From positions 1,550,001 to 1,614,000 of the forward strand of contig JAMYGW020000008.1 of NCBI GenBank assembly GCA_025617375.2: 64,000 nt of DNA. Reading direction: 5' to 3'. Shown piece after piece: positions 46,977 through 55,916 of the stretch (within the stretch, counting starts at the first letter, position 1; every line of letters begins with the position of its first letter). The DNA comes from Acarospora socialis (lineage: Eukaryota > Ascomycota > Lecanoromycetes > Acarosporales > Acarosporaceae). The notes below the pieces were generated by a model that searched no databases, was not told the origin of the DNA, and was given only the letters and a program-made list of their open reading frames with translations. The translations under genes and the position numbers were made by a program.

Positions 46977-48215
46977 ATGCCAGCTCTTCGACAGAAACGT
47001 TACTATCCCAACCTATCAACCACTTCTGTAATTCTCCTCGTCTCCCTCACAGTCCTGGCCATCAGCACAGTCATCGCTTTCTCATCCCGCCTCTCCCTCT
47101 TCTCCTCCCACCTCACATTGCCCCTCATCCGAACCTTGAGCACTTCCACAGCCATGTCTTATCAGAAGGAACTCCAAGTGGCGGAGCTCGCCGTCCAAAG
47201 AGCCACAATCTTAACGAAGCGAGTCTTTCACGAAAAAGCCAAGGGCACTCTGTCCAAAGACGACAAATCACCAGTCACAATTGGGGATTTCGGTGCCCAA
47301 GCGCTCATCATCCAGGCTATCCGAAAGATTTTTCCGAACGACGAGATTGTCGCCGAAGAGGAAGCGAGTAGTCTCCGAGAGAACGGGGACCTGCGGAGTC
47401 AGATCTGGAGTTTGGTGAAGGAGGTACGCTTGGACGACCAGGAAGCGGAATCCTTGATAGGCGGGGCCGTGGGCAGCGAGGAGGAGATGCTTGAGGCCAT
47501 TGATGCGGGCAAAAGTGTAGGAGGCTCTAAAGGGAGGATATGGGCATTGGATCCGATCGACGGCACGAAAGGGTTTTTGCGCGGAGGCCAATACGCCGTC
47601 TGCCTGGCTCTGATGGTCGATGGAGACGTCAAGGTCGGAGTGCTGGGCTGTCCCAATCTACCGGTTGATGACCGAGCACCTTTGGCGGCAGATGCGGGTG
47701 AAAATCAGACAGACGAGGAGGGCAGAGGAGTTCTCTTCGCTGCTGTACAAGGCCATGGAGCGACAAGCAGGCCTCTTGGCAGGGGCGCGCTGCAACCGAG
47801 CCAACCGATCAAGATGAAATCTGTCTCTGAAATCACCCATGCCACGTTCTGCGAGAGCGTCGAAGCGGGGCACTCGTCCCACGATGATCAGGCGCAGATC
47901 GCGAAGAAGCTCGGTATTACCAGACCGAGCGTGCGGATGGACTCGCAGGCCAAATACGGATCAATAGCGAGAGGAGCTGGGGACGTGTATCTGCGACTAC
48001 CTGTGAGTAAGACCTATCAGGAGAAGATATGGGACCATGCGGCGGGTGACTTGATCGTTCGGGAGGCCGGTGGACAAGTCACAGATGCGAATGGCAACAG
48101 GCTGGACTTTGGGAAAGGACGGACGCTGGCGGAAAACAAGGGTGTTGTAGCAGCACCGAAAAGTGTTCATGCGCAGGTGTTAGAGGCGGTAAAAAGCGTA
48201 TTGGGTTCAAAGTGA
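46977..48215 (+). CDS. MET22: 3'(2'),5'-bisphosphate nucleotidase MET22/HAL2
   Basis: Single exon, 412 residues from ATG 46977. It hydrolyses 3'-phosphoadenosine 5'-phosphate to AMP, clearing a by-product of sulfate assimilation. In yeast it is the lithium- and sodium-sensitive target Hal2. Inositol-monophosphatase-fold metal motifs are visible: DDKSPVTIGDFGAQ, the EEE of VAEEEASS, LDPIDGTKGFLRGGQYAVCL, and KIWDHAAGDLIVREAGG. HSSHDDQAQIAKKLGI also matches Hal2. The usual start aligns with the internal ATG at 47154 (MSYQKELQVAELAVQ). The 59 residues before it hold a hydrophobic segment (SVILLVSLTVLAISTVIAFS) and a presequence-like IRTLSTSTA. Which start is used is open. Confidence 0.94.
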   Translation: MPALRQKRYYPNLSTTSVILLVSLTVLAISTVIAFSSRLSLFSSHLTLPLIRTLSTSTAMSYQKELQVAELAVQRATILTKRVFHEKAKGTLSKDDKSPVTIGDFGAQALIIQAIRKIFPNDEIVAEEEASSLRENGDLRSQIWSLVKEVRLDDQEAESLIGGAVGSEEEMLEAIDAGKSVGGSKGRIWALDPIDGTKGFLRGGQYAVCLALMVDGDVKVGVLGCPNLPVDDRAPLAADAGENQTDEEGRGVLFAAVQGHGATSRPLGRGALQPSQPIKMKSVSEITHATFCESVEAGHSSHDDQAQIAKKLGITRPSVRMDSQAKYGSIARGAGDVYLRLPVSKTYQEKIWDHAAGDLIVREAGGQVTDANGNRLDFGKGRTLAENKGVVAAPKSVHAQVLEAVKSVLGSK

Positions 48216-48345
48216 CTGTAGATTGAGTCGAAGCGAATAGTATCTCGACAGATATAGCGAGAAAGTCACTTGCTGTGGCCAGTCATACTGACCCAGACCA
48301 TGCTTTAAACGCCGTCCATGCATCTCTTCCCACCAGACCTAACAA

Positions 48346-49213
48346 CTACTTGATTTTCTTTGCTTTTAGCTTGATCGTCTCCCCATTGACAAATATCCCC
48401 TTGCCCTTGTAGGGCTCTGGCTTCCGCCACATCCTGATCTTAGCCGCGAACTGATTCACTACTTCCTTGTCTACCCCTTCCAAGAGAATACGAGTCGGTT
48501 GTGGCGTACTGGCCTTGATGCCCTGCGGCACACCCAGTTCGATGGGATGTGAGTATCCGACCTTGAGCGAAACGAACTGTTGACCGGGGTATTCCGGCGA
48601 CACGGTGACGGCACTCGACTCGATTGTGGCTCGGTACCCAACACCGACTAAACGCAGAATCGCGGTGTGACCTTCTGAGACGCCAAGGATGTGATTCTGG
48701 AGGTAGGCGCGAGTCGTACCTGGATATGTCAGCAGAATCTAGGGTTTAAGGCGTTGTATGTATGCTGCGCACCCCACATCTCCCGCTGGCGCCTGATCTC
48801 CGGATCCTGAACCTTCAGCAATGCTTTTCTGGCTGCAGCGTCGTGCTCAATGCCCACGAATGGCGGTAGTTGCATTGACATCTTGCCTGTGTTGACCGTT
48901 AGATTCTGTATTCCGATCCCGGGAACGAATTTCTACCGAGCGGTCCTTCCACTTCCACCGTGGACACAGGCTCTGATCTGCTGGTCCTCGTCTTGCTCTT
49001 GGGAGTAGGAGGTGCCAGTATGGTCATGTTGACCTCAGGCGGTAGGGATAGCATTGCGCCGCCGACTCGAGAAGCGCATGGAGTCGAGGTCGAGAATGGC
49101 CGCACATTGGAGGTGCAGCTGAAGGCGGGGAGGAGAAAGGCTGGTAGATATCCTACTGGTGGTGTCTGTGTAATCAGTTGCCGTAGGCATCGTCCCCCTC
49201 TTGGAGACAGCAT
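48346..49213 (-). CDS. MRPL6: Mitochondrial large-subunit ribosomal protein uL6m
   Basis: Three exons, 49213-48937, 48886-48773 and 48719-48346, 254 residues. A basic, Asp/Glu-poor N-terminal presequence (MLSPRGGRCLRQLI ... RPFSTSTPCASRVGG) points to mitochondria. The bacterial-type L6 body follows: VEVEGPLGKMSMQLPPFVGI across junction 1, TRAYLQNHILGVSEGHT across junction 2, VGYSHPIELGVPQGI, and the RNA-binding end with KIRMWRKPEPYKGKGIFVNG. It is short and has no second domain. An upstream in-frame extension to 49348 exists, but the start at 49213 gives a normal targeting peptide. Confidence 0.93.
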
Positions 49214-49853
49214 CGCGGTGATCCACGAGGGTGGGTTTAATATACAATAGTGCAGAAGCTGGGAACTTTCCAATGATTCAAGGTCGCGTACTGAAGAGGT
49301 TAGCTTGAGACTGTCGGTTCTTGGCAGTAGCACCTGACTTCGTGACAACCCCGCGTTAGTAGACCCACGTTCGTGTACTTCGATTTCTATTTTTTTTCTA
49401 CACTGTAAATGGTTTTCGAATACAATAAAGGAATAGAACCAGGAGAAAGACTGGAGCTGCTATTCGAGTTGCCGGACGCACTCTTGGGGACAGCTTCCAT
49501 CACAATGATATGCTTCCGCACATCAGCCCTACCAATGCAGATGCCATATCAGGCAGTGGCGGTGGGGCTCGAATGCTCAGAGCGATTAATATCGGGGTTA
49601 TGTTCTGCCCTAGCCGAAGAAGGCCGCTATATCACATGTTCTGCTCTTTGAACCTTCTTCACCTCTTTTTTGTTCTACAACCTCCATCTGTCTCTCAACA
49701 CCATCCTCGATGCCTCATGGTATCTATTTAGACTGATATTCTGTATTTACCTGGCTTGTATGTGGATCTACCTTTAATCTGTTCATCTATCTTTGAGAAG
49801 GATTGTCCATTTATCCTATTTGATCGTTCGACATACTTGTCTTTGAGTCTGCT
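49214..49853. other. Divergent upstream region, MRPL6 and KAR5-like
   Basis: Short frames only. No repeat, RNA gene or exon supported. Confidence 0.45.
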
Positions 49854-52290
49854 ATGAAGCCAACAACGATTGTCTGTAAGGGCATCCTTACAGGGGTCAC
49901 GTTGCTCTGCCTCTTTACAAGCGTCACCGCCGCTAAGACAGCATGGAAAACAGGTAAACATTGCGCTCCCTATACTTACAATGGTCCTCTAGGCGCTCAG
50001 TTCCTGCAATTGTACGTTCTGACATCGAGTTCCCAGATATGTCGGTCCCCATCAGTCGGGGCGACGACGTCACCGAAAAGGATCTGACAGCCCTTCTCAC
50101 TTCGCCAATGGTTCACCAACCCGAGGTTTTTGACGAGGCTCTCCGACTTCTCACTTCTCTTCAATCCTCCCCCTCATGTACTCGACTTGCCGCTTCAACC
50201 CTTATATCCTCTTGCCAATCCTTTACAGGACCCTCGAAAGACACCGACCACCCCTTACCAGACTCCGAAGCTGCACTGGACGATCTCAAGTCAATCTATG
50301 CTGCAAGACTCGCAGTTTGCGAGCTTGTCGGTGCTGGTGCCGCCGTTCCAAGTGTCTGTGCGCCGTTGATGCCTTCCGATCAAGCCAAGAGCAAGCGGGG
50401 ATTCCGAGCTTTCCTTAAGCAAGGATCAGGGCAGCGTCGTGCTAAAGAAACAACTCATGATAGTACCAGAGGACCACAGCTTGTGCAATGCCTTAAGTCA
50501 CTGGAGTCACGACCGCAATGGTGGACGAGCTATAGTAACAATAGGCAAAACGCTGTGGTTATGTGCCAGGCGGCGAGAGCTCAAACAGAGAAAGGTATGA
50601 GAGACACAAGCAAGGCGCAGATGAACAGGACACGTGCTAAGTATGAATTTAGACGAGCTGCTTGACCTGTACAGGTCGACGGCTGAGGTCAACGCAGACG
50701 TGAACCTTGTGCTTGCAAACTCAGTTCAGAACGCTCACACTCAGCTCAAAGAGCAGGCACAATTCGCCGAAGCTGTTAAAGCATTCCAAGCTCGGCTACT
50801 GCGTGACTTAGAGTCTTCCAATGCGGCAGCCCAGACATACTTCCAAAGGCTTGTAGAGACTATTGATGCCGTAGTGCAAACGGTTATCGCCAAGGTAACC
50901 ACCGCCGCGGAAACAGCTGAGGCGGATGTCCAAGTCCTAAGCCACGTTAGTGCTCTTCATATTGTCTTGCATTATATAACTTGACATGGCTTAGAATATC
51001 CGTGATTCGAACAGCCAAGTCGTCGACCTGCAGAAAAACGCCGGGAAAGTTTTCCAAGAAATCCTCGCAGGAAGTTCCCAGCTTGCATCTAGTCAAGTTA
51101 AAAACTGGGAAGTCAATCGTGCTCTGGCGACTGAAGTGCGATCCTCTCTAGAAACCATAAGAGGCAGTGAGGTGGAAGCTCTGCTTCAGACCCTAGGCAT
51201 TATGCATCGAGACCTGGTACGCACAACTACACTCATTCAATATTCCTAATATACTCACTTGCTCAGCAAGTCTCAAATGAGATGATCGCCACCATGCATC
51301 TGCGACAGAACTCCATCGATGAGGTAAGCACAACACGACTTGTCCCTTACTTCACCCTGCTGTGCTAATCCGAGCGCAGCGGCTCCTCAGCCTGGACTAT
51401 TCCTTCGAGAAACTGGAGAACAAGGCTGAAGCTTTGTACGCTGCCCAAACTGTCCAAGCAGAGCTACAAGTCCGCCTACACGAATCCTTACAGACCGGAA
51501 TGCATGCCACCAACGGACTGATCGATCAAATTCGTGCTAGCACCGCGTATCTCCAGAGTGCGGTGGACGATACGTCGGCCAAGGTCGCTGAGATGGCCAG
51601 TCTCAGTGGTTTTACTGATGTTATCTTCAAGTGGAGCTGGGCCGTCCTTGTCATCTTGGCCGCAAGTCTCTATAGTGGAAAGGCTGCCGGGTACATTGCA
51701 CGTTGTTTCGGTAAGTCCATCTGATTTGTCGCCCTTACCCTGCTGATTGAAAAACCAGGTGTCGTGCTCTTGCTTGAACTCATGGGTTTACCGGACCGAC
51801 TACTTCGTACGACAACCGCTCTTCTACCCGTGAGCTCACCGTCTATCGGTCCTTTTCCGTCGCAGACATCCGCGAAAATGGTGCACCTACTCATATGTTC
51901 GGCCCTTTTATTGCTATTTGGCTGGGTTATGTATGGTCCTCTTCAGCGCTGGTGCCGTCTGCAGCACAACCGCAGCCTCATCCTCCCCTTTCGCAGGGTT
52001 GCGACATCCACCTCCAAGCAGTCGATCTAGTTCTCGCCGCCTTACTTGCACGACTGATCGTTTCTGACTGCTTAGCCAATTTGAACCTGATCTTCTCACT
52101 GGCGACTATCTCTAAAGTCACTAGCATGGCCCCCGATATCCTCACATGTTCCGGCGTATTGGATCTGACTGACGTTGCTATTCGAGCTCTGCTCTACACT
52201 ACCTCGCTCTTTTCGGCGCTCACATTTATGATGGATCTTTTGTCGATATCACGATACCTACCGACCAAAGACCTTGCTACGAGCTTATGA
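49854..52290 (+). CDS. KAR5: KAR5/Tht1-like nuclear membrane fusion protein
   Basis: Eight exons: 49854-49953, 50001-50594, 50653-50945, 50995-51216, 51267-51323, 51380-51710, 51759-51806 and 51866-52290, 689 residues, whole codons. A signal peptide (GILTGVTLLCLFTSVTAA) is followed by a Cys-containing domain (LLTSLQSSPSCTRLAAST, CQSF, VCELVGAG, CLKSLESRPQWWTSY) and long coiled coils from about 240 to 520. A membrane span near 540-565 (WSWAVLVILAASLYSGKAAG) and further hydrophobic segments end the chain. Kar5 and Tht1 act in nuclear fusion after mating. The last intron (51807-51865) is inferred. Without it the protein ends at 52030 with a different, basic C-terminus. Start, frame joins and domain order are otherwise secure. 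Confidence 0.83.
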
Positions 52291-52618
52291 ACTTGCATGT
52301 CTTATGATGTATTTATCTATCTTATCTTGCTAATCGTGTTTCTTGCTCTGTCGGCGCCATATACCACTACAATGCATCTTAAATAGGTAGCTTTTATGCA
52401 GAGACTCTTCCAGAATTCTGTGATGATCGGTGATGGCTCGTATGTGAGATCGACAGGCTGACCTGATGGCCACAGTTATATATCCCGTCCACATCACATT
52501 CCTCCTTCCACCCCATCGTCAAGGACTTCTCCTCCATCCGGCCAACCCTCGAACCTACCCGTGACGACGACTCCTCTGGCCCAACAACGCCCGACCCTCA
52601 CTGCACCCTGCACCCCCA
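52291..52618. other. Convergent 3' region, KAR5-like and flavoprotein fusion gene
   Basis: About 330 bp with no gene or repeat recognised. Confidence 0.5.
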
Positions 52619-54403
52619 TCACAAAACCTTCACCTTCATCCACTCACTCGTCCCCACGCCCAAATTCAACCCATTCCTCGCCCACCACCTGCGCACCCTC
52701 TCCTCCCCCTCCCCACCCCCCAAACAATCCTCCAACGCCTCCTCAATGTCGCAAGTCTTGAATTCAACCCTGTACCCGCTCCCCTTCCACCACTGCAGCA
52801 CGTGCGCGTGCCCGTTCTTCGTCGGCCCCACCAGCACCTGGTTGTCGAAAATCATCTTCTCGCCCTTGAGCGATTTCCACGTGGAGAGGACCGGGACGTG
52901 GCCGTTCGAGGAGGCGATCTTCGCCACGCTCTCTTCGTGCGTGTACGGGATCGACGACGTCGCCCACCAGGCGAGCGTGCTGGCTTGTCCGGATTGCGCG
53001 GCGAGGGTGAGGGATTTGCCGACTTTGAGGCGGAGCGGGGACGGGAGAGTTGCGGAGGGGGTGAGGGTGTTAGCATGATGGGGCCGGGTAGCGCCGTACT
53101 TGATGGCGTCGGCGTCGTCGTGGTGGAGGCTCGCGTTCTTCCACCAGTCCAGGACCTCGATGTTGCCGCGCGCGCTGGCCTGCTCGAGCGCGGCCTCGGT
53201 GTAGCGGAGGGGCAGGCCCGAATGGCGCCACCAGTCGAGCACGGGCACGAAGCCGGCTTTGCTGGCGCCGTCGAGGGCGTCGGAGTGGTATTCTTTCGTC
53301 AGGAAGGAGGGCGAGGTGCGCCACCATTCGAGCACGGCGACTTTGCCGAAGACGGCGGAGGCCTTTGTAGGGAGCAGGGTGTGGCCGAAGCTGGCCCAGA
53401 AGAGCTCTTTGTGCTGTTTTTCGAGGTAGCTGAGCAGGTCGGTGCGGGCGAATTTGATGATTAGCTTGACGCTGAGCCGGGAGAGCCATTTCGGCGCTGG
53501 GTGGGTCTCGAGTTGGTGCCTGACGTCGGCGTGGGAGCTGCAGAGGATGGCCCATTCGAGAGCTCGCATCCGTACTTGGGCATCGTCTTTTATGAGGGGT
53601 CGTTCCCATTCGGTTGGAGTGGATAGGTTGGTGTATACGCCCAATGACTTTGCGACCTCCCAGTCTCCGACGTATTCGTATATGATGGTCCAGATCTCTG
53701 GTGGTAGCTTGACCGGATTCGGCCGTTCCGACCTCGACGGACTCGAGACGCTACTCGTGGCAACCATGTCATGCCCGAGCGTCATCAGATCTGCCTGGTT
53801 CTGGACGGCATCGATCAGATCGTCCATTCCTTCCCACGGTAAAAGCTTCTTCGCCGTGTTGGCCAAGTCGTAGTGCCACAGCATCGGTTGTAGTACTCTT
53901 ATCCAGTTCCACTTCCGTCTCAGCTTGCTTAGCTGCTTTCTCGTCATGGGGTTCTCCCACATCGGCACCGACATCCCAGGCACGAGTAATATCTTCTTCG
54001 AGACGTCCCAGCCCCTCAGCATCTGCAGCAGGAAGTTGTCGCTCATTCCATTGAGCATCTTCGCCAGTGTGTTCGAGTCGATGGGCGCCAGAACAAGCAT
54101 GTCGGCCCAAGCGCTCAGCTGAGTGATTTTGTGCTGCTGAGAGTCGAACTGTTCAGCTGTTGTCCGTTTCTCGCATCCCATGATCTGTGCCAGATCAGGC
54201 ACAAAGTCGCCTCCATGAACATGATGGCACAGTCCTCGTACTGCCAGTTGTGGATTCCCCCGTAGGCGCTGGATAACGTCGTCGCCTAGATTGATACCTG
54301 GCGGCCCGACAGAGGCGACGAGGACTCGTAGCTCCTGACGAGTCTCTCCGTTCTGCATAATGGGTATCTCATTGGAGCCTGAAGCTTTGGCATCCGGTCG
54401 CAT
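52619..54403 (-). CDS. HFCD-type flavoprotein fused to F-box-like motif and VL-WW helical repeats
   Basis: Single exon, 594 residues. Residues 25-205 match the flavin-binding HFCD fold of phosphopantothenoylcysteine decarboxylase and Hal3: LRVLVASVG, WADMLVLAPIDSNTLAKMLN, GMSDNFLLQMLRGWD, VPGMSVPMWENP. The PPCDC motif P-x-M-N-x-x-M-W reads PGMSVPMW, with Ser for Asn. The usual active-site His, seven residues before the Ala-Asp of the WAD motif, aligns with Ile, although H91 lies two residues earlier. An F-box-like helix pair follows at 232-256 (LPPEIWTIIYEYVGDWEVAK). About six repeats of the VLDWW/VLEWW type, ankyrin-like and each about 35 residues, fill 280-594. It is probably not the housekeeping decarboxylase. 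Function unknown. Confidence 0.82.
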   Translation of the reverse strand: MRPDAKASGSNEIPIMQNGETRQELRVLVASVGPPGINLGDDVIQRLRGNPQLAVRGLCHHVHGGDFVPDLAQIMGCEKRTTAEQFDSQQHKITQLSAWADMLVLAPIDSNTLAKMLNGMSDNFLLQMLRGWDVSKKILLVPGMSVPMWENPMTRKQLSKLRRKWNWIRVLQPMLWHYDLANTAKKLLPWEGMDDLIDAVQNQADLMTLGHDMVATSSVSSPSRSERPNPVKLPPEIWTIIYEYVGDWEVAKSLGVYTNLSTPTEWERPLIKDDAQVRMRALEWAILCSSHADVRHQLETHPAPKWLSRLSVKLIIKFARTDLLSYLEKQHKELFWASFGHTLLPTKASAVFGKVAVLEWWRTSPSFLTKEYHSDALDGASKAGFVPVLDWWRHSGLPLRYTEAALEQASARGNIEVLDWWKNASLHHDDADAIKYGATRPHHANTLTPSATLPSPLRLKVGKSLTLAAQSGQASTLAWWATSSIPYTHEESVAKIASSNGHVPVLSTWKSLKGEKMIFDNQVLVGPTKNGHAHVLQWWKGSGYRVEFKTCDIEEALEDCLGGGEGEERVRRWWARNGLNLGVGTSEWMKVKVL

Positions 54404-55916
54404 CTAGGAGGAGAGATGAGATGGGTATAATTGACTGTACGGGAGGATAATCTAAACCAGATCACGGCGTCTTGTCAGCCTGTCGGCTTCATCAAGAGAG
54501 AAGTACCACCCATATACATTAATAGCGACAAGTGGGAGGGATAGTTACAAGTCACCTGAACTGGCCACCGATGATGCCCCTTCCGTTGAGGAGTGGGTGG
54601 AGGAGCATGTTATTGATTGAGCAGCGGTCTCGACGGATGTCTCAAGAGACGGCGAAAACATGCAGTACCATGCACCAGCCTCACTACGGTAGTGGGCTGT
54701 CTTTGGATCCACAGCTGAGTGCCTTCGAGGGCTGTCATGATTGCATACCTACGTGGTAGCGCACGGGAGAACCACACCATCGGTAACGGGTATCGACGGC
54801 TCCCCGTACCGGCTATTCAGATGTTTCATCACATCTCTACGAGTAAGTTACATCGACTTCTTGATCGGAAGTCTTCACAAAAGGCACATGCAAAGCTCCC
54901 AAAAACCAGCGAGCGAAGTCATCTCCAGATTATCTCCACTTTACTCCCTATATGCTGCACCATGGAATTGGACGTCAGGTAATTGCGAGTATTGTATCTT
55001 AGTGGCTATTTGCATGGCGAGAAGAATTAGGCAGAGCAACAAATGTGGGTCGTGCTAGCATGTGAAGATGATCGACTCATGGCTCAATATATGCCTTTGA
55101 CGGTCCTAGCTGAGAGCGTTACGCTACAACGGCTCCAGACTTACTTTAATCGACAAATGAGGTGTTCGAGAGCTTGACATTTCATGTAGTTATACCTGTA
55201 AGATTTTGGTAGGACAGCGAGCCAAGTCGGCCCATAAAATACCAGGTAAGATAAGAGTCTCTCCGGCAGATCTCTCTTCACCGCCTAGTCACGTGCTAAG
55301 ATCTAGAACTCAGGTACAGTACGCTCGTACTCTGGCAAAGACAAAGAATGATATTTAGCCCCCATATGTTGTATCTCAGGTTTCTTTAGGCGATATAGGT
55401 AGAACACCACGTACGAGACAGCGCATGGAACATATCCTTCTTCATCATAACGGGACTCTTTCCGTATAGTTTCGTGGAATCTGTGTCTTTAGTCGCTCAT
55501 TACCCTATCTCGCGTCTAATACGGAACCACTACACTTTGTCCCCCCACCAGAGCATTTACACGCCCAGGAGACCCCGGCTTTCACTCTACCGCACGACTT
55601 GGCTGTTGCATTCAGTGGTCTCGCCCTAGGGACCTACTGCATATAAGCCTTCCTTTCAAAGCGAATACTCCAGGCGCGACAGGATCTGTACACTGTTTGT
55701 TCACCGTGTGCCTCACACTCCTCCACGACCACGACCACTGCTGTCGCGTGCAATCTTGTTTGGATTTCATTAGAGGGGATTTTCGTGATTCTGATAGAAT
55801 GTTGTTTACAGCAACTTGAACGACTTCTGATTCTCCAGCCCCACCGCGACTCGACACTGTCCTATACATTCTTTAACCATACATCACACTTGATTCAGCA
55901 CCGAAACCAATACACT
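54404..55916. other. Intergenic upstream of the phytochrome gene
   Basis: A 1.5-kb gap between divergent genes. No exon, repeat or RNA gene recognised. An in-frame ATG at 55785 could extend the phytochrome by 44 residues but looks like leader sequence. Confidence 0.45.

Noticed and set aside
53050-53100. Possible intron inside the repeat region of the flavoprotein gene
   Set aside because: There is a GTACGG and a GCTAAC, but the only usable AG would shift the frame, and the uninterrupted frame continues the repeats.
52802-53464. 220-codon frame (+)
   Set aside because: Antisense shadow of the flavoprotein fusion gene, whose repeats are clear on minus.
55785-55916. 44-codon upstream extension of the phytochrome
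   Set aside because: Sequence looks like leader, and ATG 55917 begins a typical Ser/Pro-rich phytochrome N-terminus.
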